A stretch of DNA of 64,000 nt from Synechococcus sp. BSA11S (GCF_014224355.1 NZ_VNWP01000006.1:1-64000); one strand, 5' to 3'. Shown: positions 46,043 through 55,339, counted from the first letter of the stretch. Made by a program: numbers and translations. The notes: generated by a model from the letters alone, not told the origin.

Positions 46043-46315
46043 TCAGGATCCTGATCCGAGTGATTTGAGGAACCAGAGGATTTCGCCGGCATCCCAGCCC
46101 AGTTCGTCGAACTTCTTCACCACGACCTCATCGGAGCCCTCCATCAGAGTCCGGGCGAAACACCTCACCAGAGAGGCGCTCGAGAACTCCATGCCCCTGG
46201 AGGCAGCGGCTGCCACCACGTCATCGGCGCTGGTGGCCATTTTCACGCTGTGTTGTAGATCCGCGTCGCTGCGCAGGCATGCTACGAATCGATCGATCAC
46301 ATCGTCTGCTGCCAT
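46043..46315 (-). CDS. Nif11-like protein B
   Basis: A 90-residue protein with the N-terminal Nif11-type helix VIDRFVACLRSDADLQHSVKMATSADDVVAAAASRGMEF and a C-terminus FDELGWDAGEILWFLKSLGSGS that mirrors protein A (FDNLGWDAGELVWALK). As in A, no Gly-Gly leader cleavage site or peptide core is present. The two genes lie 4.5 kb apart with the orphan gene, the lipid-enzyme pair and the broken transposase between them. Function unknown; RiPP precursor status is doubtful. Confidence 0.75.
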   Translation of the reverse strand: MAADDVIDRFVACLRSDADLQHSVKMATSADDVVAAAASRGMEFSSASLVRCFARTLMEGSDEVVVKKFDELGWDAGEILWFLKSLGSGS

Positions 46316-46434
46316 AGCTCCTGAGTGCTCAGTTAATACCTGCTTAATCTAACCCATCTGTTGGCCCACTTCCCCCTCAGGCGAGTCGATCACACCAGCC
46401 CGTCGCAGACTGAGCTGGGCGATCCTTGCGATCC

Positions 46435-47538
46435 TCAGTGCCGAGGCGCCGTCCAGTCCTGGAACCAGCCGCGGCGCCACAGCCAGTAACTCTGAACCAG
46501 GGCGACCAGCACCATGAACACCAGAATGATTCCATAGCCATACTTCAGGTGCAGTTCCGGCATGTTCACAAAATTCATGCCATAGATGCCGGCGATGAAG
46601 GTGAGTGGCGCAAAGATCGTTGACACTATCGTAAGCGTCTTCATCACCTGGTTCATGCGGTTGCTGATGCTGGCCATGTAGGCCTCGGTCACCGAATCGC
46701 ACTGATGGCGGATGAGTTCACAGGCCTCAAAGATCAGGATCACCCGCTGCTCCATGTCCTGGAAGCCACGCAGGGCGTCGGGGCCCAGCAGCCGTTGGTT
46801 CTGGCGCAGCAACACCATCAGCTGATGGCGCAGCGGCCACACCTGGCCCCGGATGTCCCTCAGGCTGCTGCGGATCTGGTACGTGCGGCTGAGCAGTCGT
46901 GGTTTGGGCCGTAGCAGGGCAGCCTCCTCCAGCTGCTCCAGCAGCTCCGCCAGTTGTTCCAGCAATGGAAAGTGACCGTCGAGCAGTTCGTCGATCAGGA
47001 AGTGGAGAATGTCATCCAGATCGTCCCGCGTCGGGGCCGGATCCAGGCACGAGAGCCACTGGGTGAGCTGCGGAAACGATCCGGCGCTGGGCACCTCCTC
47101 GAGGCTGATCAGCAGGTCGGGCAGCAGCAGCAACCCCACCTGCTCGGCGATCAGTCGGTCGGGCGTCTCGGAGAAGCTGAGGCGGTGCAGCACCGTCAGC
47201 ACCGCCTCACCGATCGAATCGACACGGGGGCGCTGTGGATGCTCCAGCAAAGGAGCCTGCATGTGGGCCGGCACCCCCAGGGTGTCGAGCACCGTACGGA
47301 TCAGGGTCGTGTCGGCCAGTCCCTGGATGCGGACCCAGAGCGGTACCCCGCGGCTCAGCAGGGGTTCGAGCCCCTGGGCTCCCTTCAGCTCGCACTCCTC
47401 GATCCCCGCAGGCTGAAAGCAGAGCACCGAGAGCCTCGTGGGCGCCCGGCCGCCATGGATGAAGAGCTGGCTGGGGAGATCACCCGGCCGCCCCGCGAGG
47501 CGCATGGAGCGCAGGGTGCCCGGATCGAAGCGCGTCAT
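46435..47538 (-). CDS. corA: CorA-family Mg2+/Co2+ channel
   Basis: A 367-residue protein of the CorA family. A large cytoplasmic domain covers 1-300. Two C-terminal membrane helices carry the pore signature Y-G320-M321-N322-F between TIFAPLTFIAGI and the final GIILVFMVLVALVQSYWL. The long helix MNQVMKTLTIVSTIF precedes the pore. It imports divalent metals along the membrane potential. It overlaps the 50-residue gene upstream by 4 bp, so the two are translationally coupled. Confidence 0.92.
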   Translation of the reverse strand: MTRFDPGTLRSMRLAGRPGDLPSQLFIHGGRAPTRLSVLCFQPAGIEECELKGAQGLEPLLSRGVPLWVRIQGLADTTLIRTVLDTLGVPAHMQAPLLEHPQRPRVDSIGEAVLTVLHRLSFSETPDRLIAEQVGLLLLPDLLISLEEVPSAGSFPQLTQWLSCLDPAPTRDDLDDILHFLIDELLDGHFPLLEQLAELLEQLEEAALLRPKPRLLSRTYQIRSSLRDIRGQVWPLRHQLMVLLRQNQRLLGPDALRGFQDMEQRVILIFEACELIRHQCDSVTEAYMASISNRMNQVMKTLTIVSTIFAPLTFIAGIYGMNFVNMPELHLKYGYGIILVFMVLVALVQSYWLWRRGWFQDWTAPRH

Positions 47539-47687
47539 CCACGCGTTGAGGCGATCCGTGCTCCCCCGGGGGAGGGGATGGTGCGCTGGAGAAGGTGCTC
47601 AAGCACCAGGCCCGTTGCCAGCAGGCTTCCCTGCAGCAGCAGGCAGCAGCCGATCTGTGCGCGGCGTTCCCAGAGCAGGCCCGTCAT
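47535..47687 (-). CDS. Small membrane protein coupled to corA
   Basis: A 50-residue frame starting MTGLLWERRAQIGCCLLLQG with one hydrophobic helix (about 11-30) and a polar tail. Its stop overlaps the corA start (ATGA), a typical sign of a real upstream gene in an operon. A longer reading from 47774 adds 29 residues without obvious conservation. No family recognised. Confidence 0.5.
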   Translation of the reverse strand: MTGLLWERRAQIGCCLLLQGSLLATGLVLEHLLQRTIPSPGGARIASTRG

Positions 47688-47739
47688 GGCATCAGCGGAA
47701 GGAGCCCTGCAGTTGAGACGACCTGCCCTCATCGCGCTG

Positions 47740-49377
47740 CTATCCGGGCGACATCGTGGGGCATGGGAGATCACCGGAGCCCCTGGCCAGGGCCGCGGCT
47801 TCGAGATGGCCGCTGATCCGGCCCAGGTGCTGGCTCACCCGCCGCAGCCAGCGGATCGCCTCCAGCCGCTGGCTCGCCAGCTCAACCTCGACGCCGCCGC
47901 TGGCCACCTCCGCCATCACCCCTTGCCTCAGCGGCTTCACCCGCCGGTGCAGGCTGCGGCCGGTGGCCTGGCTCCGCCGTGCCACCTCACCCCACTGCTG
48001 TGCCTCCACCAGGGGCTCCAGCTGCTCCAGGGCCGCCAGCAGGTCCTGGCGCTCCCGTTGCAGGGCGCTGCTCTGGCGCACGGTGCTGGCCCGCTCCGGT
48101 TCTTCCTCACAGCGTTCATGCAGGCGCTGCAGGTGGTCGAGGCTGTGCAGGAGGTGCAGCAACTGCTGGGCTTCGGGTTCATCCAGACGGCGCAGGTGGA
48201 TCTGATCGAGGAACTGCTCGATCCGAGCCAGGTCAGCCTCCAGATCTTCGAGGCCTGCGGCCCTCCGGCGCTGGTCGTTGCTGGCGGGGGCACCCAGGGC
48301 CTGGCGCAGATGGCGCATCAGCTCCAGCAGCCCACGCTGCTGAGCGGTCTGGGCCAGATCCAGGGCCCGCCCGGTGTCGGCGCTGGGAGGCTCATCGAGA
48401 TCATCGGCCGCGCGCCCGTCCGGGGCCGGCAGCAGGGCCTGGATCATGTGGGCGAACGACTGGGTGAAAGGCAGCAGCAGCGCCACCCCCAGCAGGTTGA
48501 AACCTGTGTGGAAGGCCGTGAGCGCGAATTCGGGATCCGCGGCGATCGCCCCCGCCAGCCAGCGCTGGCCCAGGGTCAGGTAGGCCGGCAGCAGGACGAA
48601 GGCCAGCCCTGCGGTGGCCAGGTTGAAGACCAGATGGGCGGCGGCCGTGCGGCGGGCGCTGAGGTTGGCTCCGAGGGCGGCGATCTGGGCGGTGATCGTC
48701 GTTCCCACGTCCATCCCGATCACCAGCGCGCCGGCCTGGGCCAGATCGATCGCACCCGCGGTCAGCGCCGTGAGTGCTGTCGCCACCCCAGCCCCCGACG
48801 ACTGGGTGATCACGGTGGTCAGCAGACCCAGCAGCACCAGCTGAAACCGTCCGCTCAGGCTGGCTCCATCGAAGCGTTCCGGTTGCAGCAGCACCCCATG
48901 GCCCGCCATGGCCTCCTGCAGGGTGCCGATGCCCAGGAAGAGAACACCGAAGCCAGCCAGGGCGAAGCCGATCTGGGCCAGCCGCCCCCGGCCGAGCAGC
49001 CGCAGGCAGGCGCCGATGGCGATCATGGGTGGCATCAGGCCGGCCAGGTCGAGCTTCAACCCCAGCAGCGCCACCAGCCAGCCGAGGCCGGTACTGCCCA
49101 CGTTGGCTCCGAAGATGATGCCCAGGGAGCTGGGAAAGCTGATCAGCCCCGCCTGCACGAACCCAACCGTGGCCACGGTGGTGGCCGACGACGACTGCAG
49201 GGCCGCGGTGGTGGCCGCACCAATCAGAGCCCCCGACCAGGGGGTGCGGGTGAAGCGCAGCAGCCAGGCCCGCAGTCTGCTGCCGGCAAGGGTGCGCAAG
49301 GACTCGCTCATCACGGTCATGCCCATCAGGAACAGACCGAGTCCCGCCAGGGCGTTGACGGTGGCGCCACCACCCAT
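47740..49377 (-). CDS. Na+/phosphate cotransporter-family protein with PhoU-like tail
   Basis: About 545 residues from the start MGGGATVNALAG. The N-terminal 320 residues hold two NaPi repeats with the QSS motifs TTAALQSSSATTVATVGF and TTVITQSSGAGVATALTA, plus GANVGSTG and GMDVGTTITAQIAALG. The C-terminal 200 residues are helical and Glu/Leu/Arg-rich (LEDLEADLARIEQFLDQ), a PhoU-like regulatory tail. It should move sodium and phosphate or a related anion. The start fits because the previous gene stops 2 bp before it. Confidence 0.88.
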   Translation of the reverse strand: MGGGATVNALAGLGLFLMGMTVMSESLRTLAGSRLRAWLLRFTRTPWSGALIGAATTAALQSSSATTVATVGFVQAGLISFPSSLGIIFGANVGSTGLGWLVALLGLKLDLAGLMPPMIAIGACLRLLGRGRLAQIGFALAGFGVLFLGIGTLQEAMAGHGVLLQPERFDGASLSGRFQLVLLGLLTTVITQSSGAGVATALTALTAGAIDLAQAGALVIGMDVGTTITAQIAALGANLSARRTAAAHLVFNLATAGLAFVLLPAYLTLGQRWLAGAIAADPEFALTAFHTGFNLLGVALLLPFTQSFAHMIQALLPAPDGRAADDLDEPPSADTGRALDLAQTAQQRGLLELMRHLRQALGAPASNDQRRRAAGLEDLEADLARIEQFLDQIHLRRLDEPEAQQLLHLLHSLDHLQRLHERCEEEPERASTVRQSSALQRERQDLLAALEQLEPLVEAQQWGEVARRSQATGRSLHRRVKPLRQGVMAEVASGGVEVELASQRLEAIRWLRRVSQHLGRISGHLEAAALARGSGDLPCPTMSPG

Positions 49378-49379
49378 GC

Positions 49380-49679
49380 TCAAGCCAGCCTGGTCAGTGC
49401 TCCGTAGCCCTCGAGCCAACGGTTCACCCGCGGTCGGATCGAAGGCGGCACTTCCTGCAGAAGCTGAGCCAGCTCAAGCGCCCCCAGCCGGCGCAGATCC
49501 CGCACGTTCACGCGCCATAGAGCCTCCGCCTCCCGGATCAGGCGTGCCCAGGTGCGGGCCTTCTGCCAACGGCGCAACTGCTGCTGGTGGCGCCGCCGCT
49601 CCGGCTGGGCCGGTCCTGCCCTCTGCTCCATCGCCATGGCTGTCTCCGACGTTTGCGCTGTTGACCACAGCTTGCGCAT
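49380..49679 (-). CDS. Basic hypothetical protein upstream of the phosphate cotransporter
   Basis: A 99-residue basic protein (RRRHQQQLRRWQKARTWARLIREAEALWRVNVRDLRRLG). An internal Met at position 15 may be the true start. It ends 2 bp before the cotransporter gene, so the two are likely cotranscribed. No family recognised. Confidence 0.5.
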   Translation of the reverse strand: MRKLWSTAQTSETAMAMEQRAGPAQPERRRHQQQLRRWQKARTWARLIREAEALWRVNVRDLRRLGALELAQLLQEVPPSIRPRVNRWLEGYGALTRLA

Positions 49680-49759
49680 GGCTGCAGCACTTGACAGCTT
49701 CCAGCACCGATCGAGTCGTGATCGGATGCAAATGAAATGTTCGCCTGGGTCAGGCCGGT

Positions 49760-50650
49760 TCAGGCGGCGTGGGACTGGGCTGGATCCGGATCCACCGGAC
49801 TCACCGAAAAATCAAGCTCCCGCACCTCCCGCTCGCTCAGGCGCCGGCTCCAGGCCTTCGCCACAGGCTGGTTCCAGCGGAATCCCGCGTCCCGGGCTCG
49901 ATGGCGCTGGTCGTAAGGCAGCTCGGCCCGGTAGAGGCGCCGTGGCTCCAGCCCGGCCAGCAGCAGCGACTCCAGTTGATCGCAGCGTTCGAACACCTGG
50001 GCCAGGTAGATGCAGTCGGTGAGGGCCCGGTGCGCTGCCCAGACCGGAATGCCGTAGGCCAGGGCCAGATCCCGCACCGAGGGGGTGGCCTTCAGGCGGC
50101 GTTCCCTTGGCCAGCGCAGGTCCTCCATGGTGCACAGCCAGGGTTTCTCGATCCCTGGCAGGGGGCCGCGGCCGAACCAGGACCGGTCGAAGGCGGCGTT
50201 GTGGGCCACCATCACCTCGGCGCTGGCCACCAGGGCTCGGAGATAGGCCAGCCCCGCCTGCCAGGGCTGCTCCAGCCGGCTCACCGCGGCATCGATGCCG
50301 TTGATGTCCTCGGCCCGGTTGCTCTGGCAGGGAAGCAGCAGGGAGAGCTGGCTGAGCACGGCACGGCTCTGCACATGAAACAGCACCGCTCCCACTTCGA
50401 TGCAGTGGTCGCGCTCGGGGTCCAGGCCGGTGGTTTCCGTATCGAGGATCAGCAGCCGCTGGGGGCAGGCGCCGGGAGAGCCGCTGGCTGGGGCGGGTAC
50501 GTGCGCGGCTGGTTCAGACCTGGGCGGTTGTTCGGGCGGGCTCTGAGGGGCCGCAGGCGGCACCAGGCTGAGCAGGCTGGTCTGCTGCCAGCGGCTGGCC
50601 GCCTGGTCCGCCGGATCCTCGGCCCCAGGACATCCCGACTGTGCTGCCAT
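49760..50650 (-). CDS. DEDDh 3'-5' exonuclease with DUF5710-like tail
   Basis: A 296-residue protein. The DnaQ-like core shows D70 and E72 in LLILDTETTGLD, D155 in VAHNAAFDRSW, and H207/D212 in AAHRALTDCIYL, a complete DEDDh set. The N-terminal 60 residues are Pro/Ser-rich and probably disordered. The C-terminus reads YRAELPYDQRHRARDAGFRWNQPVAKAWSR, matching the short DUF5710 motif (a Tyr/Lys-rich beta element ending in a Trp). Substrates may be DNA or RNA 3' ends. It diverges from prxQ. Confidence 0.85.
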   Translation of the reverse strand: MAAQSGCPGAEDPADQAASRWQQTSLLSLVPPAAPQSPPEQPPRSEPAAHVPAPASGSPGACPQRLLILDTETTGLDPERDHCIEVGAVLFHVQSRAVLSQLSLLLPCQSNRAEDINGIDAAVSRLEQPWQAGLAYLRALVASAEVMVAHNAAFDRSWFGRGPLPGIEKPWLCTMEDLRWPRERRLKATPSVRDLALAYGIPVWAAHRALTDCIYLAQVFERCDQLESLLLAGLEPRRLYRAELPYDQRHRARDAGFRWNQPVAKAWSRRLSEREVRELDFSVSPVDPDPAQSHAA

Positions 50651-50718
50651 GGGCGGGCTCCCCCAGGGTGGTTGCCTCCCATGATCCCAGCTTCGGCAAG
50701 CGAATCGGCGCGATCCTG

Positions 50719-51228
50719 ATGCTGCCTAGGGTGGCTAGCACAGTTTTCGATGCACCCGTGGGCAAGGCCATCCAGGTCGGTGACAGAGCTCCCCTGATCA
50801 GCCTGAACGATCAGAACGGAACCGAGCGCCGCAGCGATCAGCTGGGGGGCCGGCCGCTGGTGCTGTTTTTCTATCCAAAGGACGACACCCCCGGTTGCAC
50901 GATGGAGGCCTGTGCCTTCCGCGACAACTACGCCGAGCTGCAGGCCCTTGGCGCCGAGGTGTGGGGCGTGAGCGGCGATGACAGCGCCAGCCATGGGCGC
51001 TTCTCCCAGCGCCACCAGCTCCCTTACCCCCTGCTGGTGGATCAGGGCAACGCCCTGCGCCAGTCCTTCGGGGTGCCCGGTGCGCTGCTGAATCTGCTTC
51101 CGGGCCGGGTCACCTATGTGATCGATGGCGACGGGGTGGTCCGCCATGTGTTCAACAACCTGCTCGATGGAGCGGCCCATGCCCGTGAGGCCCTGGCTGC
51201 CCTCAGGCGGCTGGTTCCTCAGGCCTGA
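50719..51228 (+). CDS. Thioredoxin-dependent peroxiredoxin (BCP/PrxQ)
   Basis: A 169-residue peroxiredoxin of the BCP/PrxQ class. The peroxidatic Cys is C60 and the resolving Cys C65 in DDTPGCTMEACAFRD, five residues apart as in E. coli BCP. VGDRAPLISLNDQNG is the N-terminal edge, and VTYVIDGDGVVRHVF the last strand. It reduces hydroperoxides with thioredoxin. The ATG giving MLPRVASTVF is preferred; a start 26 codons upstream lies in the divergent promoter region. The DUF1350 gene starts 5 bp after its stop. Confidence 0.9.
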   Translation: MLPRVASTVFDAPVGKAIQVGDRAPLISLNDQNGTERRSDQLGGRPLVLFFYPKDDTPGCTMEACAFRDNYAELQALGAEVWGVSGDDSASHGRFSQRHQLPYPLLVDQGNALRQSFGVPGALLNLLPGRVTYVIDGDGVVRHVFNNLLDGAAHAREALAALRRLVPQA

Positions 51229-51233
51229 CTCCG

Positions 51234-51989
51234 GTGAGCCGCTGGCGTCAGCAGGGGAGCCTCTGGTGTCTGGATCCGCCCGATCCCTCGGGGGTGATCG
51301 AGTTCATTGGTGGCAGCTACCTGGCGGCCACACCCCAGATCAGCTACCGGCGCCTGCTGGAGTCGCTCGGCCGGCTTGGACTCACGCTGCGGGCCTGGAG
51401 TTACGTGCCGGGGTTCGACCACCAGGCGCAGGCCACCGAGGCCTGGCGGGCCTTCCGCTCAGCCCGGGCGGGCCAGGGCACCCCGGCTGGAGATCCTGTC
51501 CTGCCGGTGTTGCGTCTGGGCCACAGCCTCGGTTGCAAGCTGCACCTGCTGGCCCCGGACGGGGGCCGGAGCAGCAACGCCCTGGTGGCCATGAGTTTCA
51601 ACAACTTCTCCGCCGATCGTTCGATTCCACTGCTGGCCGACCTGGCCCCCCGGCTGGGGGTGCGCACCGAGTTCAGCCCGTCACCGCAGGAAACTCTGCG
51701 CCTGGTGAGCCAGCTCTACGGCGTGCCCCGCAATCTGCTGATCCGCTTCGGCCGCGATCCCCTCGACCAGAGCCCACCCCTGCTGGAGGTGCTCCAGCAG
51801 CGCCCCGGTGACGCCAGCTCGCTGGTCCAGCTGGGGGGCGACCACCTCACCCCCGCCAGCGCCGGCCTGCGCCAGAACCTGCTGGGCACCTGGGCCGATG
51901 ACCCCCTGCGCCAGCGGCAGATCGACCGCCTGGCCGCCACGATTGACAGCTGGTGGCGGCAGGACGGGGGCCGGGCCGAGCTGGGGTAG
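51234..51989 (+). CDS. DUF1350-family protein
   Basis: A 251-residue protein with alpha/beta-hydrolase-like features: GVIEFIGGSYLAATPQISYRRLLE, RAWSYVPGFDHQAQA, and LRLGHSLGCKLHLL with a nucleophile-elbow pattern (GHSLG). The later SFNNFSADRSIPLL and LGGDHLTPA could provide an acid or histidine. The family occurs in cyanobacteria and plastids and has no proven activity. The start is GTG, 5 bp after the PrxQ gene, so the two are cotranscribed. Confidence 0.85.
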   Translation: MSRWRQQGSLWCLDPPDPSGVIEFIGGSYLAATPQISYRRLLESLGRLGLTLRAWSYVPGFDHQAQATEAWRAFRSARAGQGTPAGDPVLPVLRLGHSLGCKLHLLAPDGGRSSNALVAMSFNNFSADRSIPLLADLAPRLGVRTEFSPSPQETLRLVSQLYGVPRNLLIRFGRDPLDQSPPLLEVLQQRPGDASSLVQLGGDHLTPASAGLRQNLLGTWADDPLRQRQIDRLAATIDSWWRQDGGRAELG

Positions 51990-52079
51990 GAACGCTACGG
52001 TTGCAACCGATTGATTGACAGCACCAGCAGGCCCCGACACTGTTTGTGCGATCGAATACCAAACCAGGACGGCTTGATC

Positions 52080-52397
52080 ATGCTTGATGCCTACATTTCC
52101 GGCTGGAAACGCGCCTTCGATTACAGCGGCCGGTCCACCCGTGGCGACTACTGGTGGTTCATTCTGGCCAACATCATCATCGGCCTCCTGCTTGGACTGG
52201 CGGCCAAGCTGGTCAGTCAGTTGAGCGCACTGCAGAACCTTTATGCCATTGCCGCCATCGTGCCGGGAATTCCCCTCTGCGTGCGTCGGTTGCGCGACGC
52301 CGGTAAGGGCTGGCCCTGGATCTTCATCGGGCTGGTGCCCATCATCGGCGCCATCTGGTTGATTGTGCTGCTGGTGATGCCGTCGGTGCCTGGCTGA
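52080..52397 (+). CDS. DUF805-family membrane protein
   Basis: A 105-residue protein with the DUF805 pattern: WKRAFDYSGRSTRGDYWWF, then two to three membrane helices and LCVRRLRDAGKGWPWIFIGLVPIIGAIWLIVLL. The family is widespread, short and of unknown function. The start ATG is followed at once by conserved residues. It converges on acsA with about 20 bp between. Confidence 0.85.
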   Translation: MLDAYISGWKRAFDYSGRSTRGDYWWFILANIIIGLLLGLAAKLVSQLSALQNLYAIAAIVPGIPLCVRRLRDAGKGWPWIFIGLVPIIGAIWLIVLLVMPSVPG

Positions 52398-52417
52398 GCC
52401 AGAGCCGACGGGCACGA

Positions 52418-54385
52418 TCAGACCCGCAGCGCATCGAGCACGGAGCGGTCCTCCAGGGTGCTGGTGTCGCCGCTCACCTCTTCGCCGGCAGCCAGGGCCC
52501 GCAGGATGCGGCGCATGATCTTGCCGCTGCGGGTCTTGGGCAGGGCATCGCTGAAGCGGATTTCATCCGGCCTGGCGATCGGACCGATCTCGGTGCCCAC
52601 GTGCCGGCGCAGTTCAACGCCGAGGGCTTCGCTGCCGTCCACGCCCGCCTGCAGGGTCACGAAGGCGACGATGCCCTCACCCTTGAGGTCGTCAGGGCGG
52701 CCCACCACGGCCGCTTCCGCCACTGCCGGATGGCTGACCAGGGCCGATTCGATCTCCATCGAGCCCAGCCGGTGGCCCGACACGCTGATCACGTCGTCGA
52801 CCCGGCCCATCACCCAGTAGTAGCCGTCGGCGTCGCGGCGGGCGCCATCACCGGCGAAGTAGAGAGGCCGGCCATCGTCGCCGGTGATGTGCTCCCAGTA
52901 GCTCCTGCGGAAGCGCTCGGGGTCGCCGTGCACGGTGCGCATCATCCCCGGCCAGGGGCGGCGCACCGCCAGGTAACCGCCCTCATCCACCCCCACGCTG
53001 TGGCCCTCGTTGTCGACCACGTCAGCGGCAATGCCTGGCAGCGGCAGGGTGGCGGATCCAGGTTTGGTGGGGGTGGCCCCGGGCAGGGGGCTGATCATCA
53101 CCCCGCCCGTCTCGGTCTGCCACCAGGTGTCGATGATCGGGCAGCGGCCATGGCCGATCACCTCCCGGTACCACATCCAGGCCTCGGGATTGATCGGCTC
53201 GCCCACCGTGCCCAGGATCCTCAGGGTGCTCATGTCGTAGTGATCAGGCACCTCGCGGCCGCTCTTCATGAAGGCCCGGATCGCTGTGGGAGCGGTATAG
53301 AAGAGGGTCACCTTGTGCTTCTCGATCACCTCCCAGAACGCACCGGGTTTGGAGGGCCGGGGGGCCCCCTCGTACATCACTGTGGTGGCGCCATTGGAGA
53401 GCGGGCCGTAGACGATGTAGCTGTGGCCGGTGATCCAGCCCACGTCGGCGGTGCACCAGTGCACGTCGTCGTCGCGGAGGTCGAAGATCCACTGAAAGGT
53501 GAGATGGGCCCAGAGGTTGTACCCCGCTGTGGTGTGAACCACCCCCTTGGGTTTGCCGGTGGAGCCTGAGGTGTAGAGCACGAACAGACGGTCTTCGCTG
53601 GCCATCGGCTCGGCTGGGCAGTCGGCGCTCTGGACCTCCACCAGCTCATGCCACCAGCGGTCGCGGCCTGGCTCCATGGCGGTTGGTTGCTCGGTGCGGC
53701 GCACCACCAGCACGTGCTCCACCGTGGGGCAGGCGCCATCGGCGAGGGCCCTGTCCACGGCGGGCTTCAGCGCAACGGGCTTGTCCTTGCGGAAGCCGCC
53801 ATCGGCGGTGATCACGGCCTTGACGCCGCCATCGATCAGGCGGTCGCGCAGGGCCTCGGCGGAGAAGCCGCCGAACACCACCGAGTGGGGCGCGCCGATG
53901 CGGGCGCAGGCCAGCATGGCAATGGCCGCTTCCGGCACCATCGGCATGTAGAGGGCCACCAGATCTCCCTTGCCGATCCCGAGGGCCTTGAGGGCGTTGG
54001 CGGCCCTGCAGACCTCGCCGTGCAGGTCGCGGTAGGTGAAGTGGCGGCTGTCTCCCGGCTCCCCTTCCCAGATCAGGGCTGTCTTCTCGGCACGCGGACC
54101 GTCCAGATGGCGGTCAAGGCAGTTGTAGGCCAGGTTGGTGGTTCCACCCTCGAACCAGCGGGCAAAGGGCGGATTGCTCCAGTCGAGCACGGTGTGGAAG
54201 GGCTCGAACCAGTGCAGCTGCTCCCGGGCCTGCTCACCCCAGAAGGCATCGGGATCGGCTTCGATCCGCTCCACCAGCTCCCTGTAGGCGGCCATGCTGC
54301 CGATGCGGGCCCCGGCCGCCAGCTCCGCCGGCGGCTCGAACACCCGCTCTTCCTGCAGCACCGATTCGATCGTGACCTGGCTCAT
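52418..54385 (-). CDS. acsA: Acetyl-CoA synthetase
   Basis: A 655-residue enzyme making acetyl-CoA from acetate, ATP and CoA. It has [17 protein letters not shown] (phosphate-binding loop), [53 protein letters not shown] and the C-terminal [12 protein letters not shown] with the lysine commonly controlled by acetylation. The length and all motifs match bacterial Acs. It lets the cell use or recycle acetate. The start ATG is clear, and the gene diverges from the HAD hydrolase across about 47 bp. Confidence 0.96.
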   Translation of the reverse strand: MSQVTIESVLQEERVFEPPAELAAGARIGSMAAYRELVERIEADPDAFWGEQAREQLHWFEPFHTVLDWSNPPFARWFEGGTTNLAYNCLDRHLDGPRAEKTALIWEGEPGDSRHFTYRDLHGEVCRAANALKALGIGKGDLVALYMPMVPEAAIAMLACARIGAPHSVVFGGFSAEALRDRLIDGGVKAVITADGGFRKDKPVALKPAVDRALADGACPTVEHVLVVRRTEQPTAMEPGRDRWWHELVEVQSADCPAEPMASEDRLFVLYTSGSTGKPKGVVHTTAGYNLWAHLTFQWIFDLRDDDVHWCTADVGWITGHSYIVYGPLSNGATTVMYEGAPRPSKPGAFWEVIEKHKVTLFYTAPTAIRAFMKSGREVPDHYDMSTLRILGTVGEPINPEAWMWYREVIGHGRCPIIDTWWQTETGGVMISPLPGATPTKPGSATLPLPGIAADVVDNEGHSVGVDEGGYLAVRRPWPGMMRTVHGDPERFRRSYWEHITGDDGRPLYFAGDGARRDADGYYWVMGRVDDVISVSGHRLGSMEIESALVSHPAVAEAAVVGRPDDLKGEGIVAFVTLQAGVDGSEALGVELRRHVGTEIGPIARPDEIRFSDALPKTRSGKIMRRILRALAAGEEVSGDTSTLEDRSVLDALRV

Positions 54386-54432
54386 CGGGTGGAGGGCGAC
54401 ACCACGTCATTGTGGACTGAGAGGATGCGGCC

Positions 54433-55083
54433 ATGACCAGCCCCGCGGCCTGCCTGTTCGACCTCGATGGCCTGCTGCTCGACACCGAGCCGCTGCATGG
54501 CCGGGCCTGGCGACAGGCGGCCCGGATCTTCGGCTTCGAGCTCAGCGATCAGCAGTTGCTGGCGCTGCGCGGACGCCGACGGCTGGACAATGCCGGCAGT
54601 GTGATCGCCTGGATCGAAGCGGCCGGCGGCACCCCCCCCAACCCCGAGCAGTTGCTGGCGGTGCAGCAGCCGATCGCCCGGCAGCTGCTGCCCGGGGCGC
54701 GGGCCATGCCAGGGGCGCCCGAGCTGCTGAGTCGCTGCCAGGAGCTGGCCATTCCCATGGCCCTGGTCACCAGCAGCACCCGGGAGTCGGCGGGGATCAA
54801 ATGCGCTCCCCACCCCTGGCTGAAGCAGATCGAGCTGATGGTCTGCGGGGATGATTCCGAGCTGGCCGAGGGCAAGCCCGCCCCGGACATCTTTCTTCTG
54901 GCGGCCCGGCGGCTCGGGGTGGCCGCCAGGGCCTGCTGGGCGTTCGAGGATTCTCCTGCGGGTGCCCAGGCAGCCCTGGCTGCGGGAGCCCTGGTGCATG
55001 TGCTGCTCCCCGACGGGATCGACCTGGACCACTACCCCCCCCAGGTGCGTTGCCTGCGCTCCCTCGGCGAGCTGGAGCTCTGA
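54433..55083 (+). CDS. HAD-superfamily hydrolase
   Basis: A 216-residue subfamily IA phosphatase. Motif I is FDLDGLLLDTE (D10, D12), motif II TSSTRES, and motif III/IV KPAPDIFLLAARRLG followed by AFEDSPAGAQAALAAG. The helical cap lies at about 18-85. Members remove phosphate from sugar phosphates or phosphoglycolate. The sequence resembles the cyanobacterial YcjU/CbbY-like group, but the substrate is not determinable. Confidence 0.87.
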   Translation: MTSPAACLFDLDGLLLDTEPLHGRAWRQAARIFGFELSDQQLLALRGRRRLDNAGSVIAWIEAAGGTPPNPEQLLAVQQPIARQLLPGARAMPGAPELLSRCQELAIPMALVTSSTRESAGIKCAPHPWLKQIELMVCGDDSELAEGKPAPDIFLLAARRLGVAARACWAFEDSPAGAQAALAAGALVHVLLPDGIDLDHYPPQVRCLRSLGELEL

Positions 55084-55117
55084 GCAGGGCCCCTCGGTCC
55101 TGGCTCCCTGGCGGCCT

Positions 55118-55339
55118 TCAGCTGTCCTGACTGGAGCCAGTGAACCGCTGGTAGAGGCGAAAGCCCAGCCCTCCCCAGATCAGCGTCCAGACCGTGAAGG
55201 TGGCCAGAGTTCCCAGCTGGTTGGTCTCGATCGAGTACACCCCGGCCTGGATGAATCCGGCATCGATCAGGGAGCCACCGATCCCCCAACCCAGCACCCA
55301 GCTGATCAGGAAGCCAACGGCCTGGAGGTTCCCGGTCAT
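55118..55339 (-). CDS. Small two-helix membrane protein
   Basis: A 73-residue protein with a first helix (VGFLISWVLGWGIGGSLIDAG) and a second (LATFTVWTLIWGGLGFRLY). The pattern suggests a conserved picocyanobacterial membrane protein. It converges on the HAD gene with about 35 bp between. No function known. Confidence 0.6.
   Translation of the reverse strand: MTGNLQAVGFLISWVLGWGIGGSLIDAGFIQAGVYSIETNQLGTLATFTVWTLIWGGLGFRLYQRFTGSSQDS

Noticed and set aside
46954-49407. Plus-strand frame of about 800 residues opposite corA and the phosphate cotransporter
   Set aside because: It runs across two clear minus-strand genes and has a Gln/Gly/Arg-rich shadow composition.
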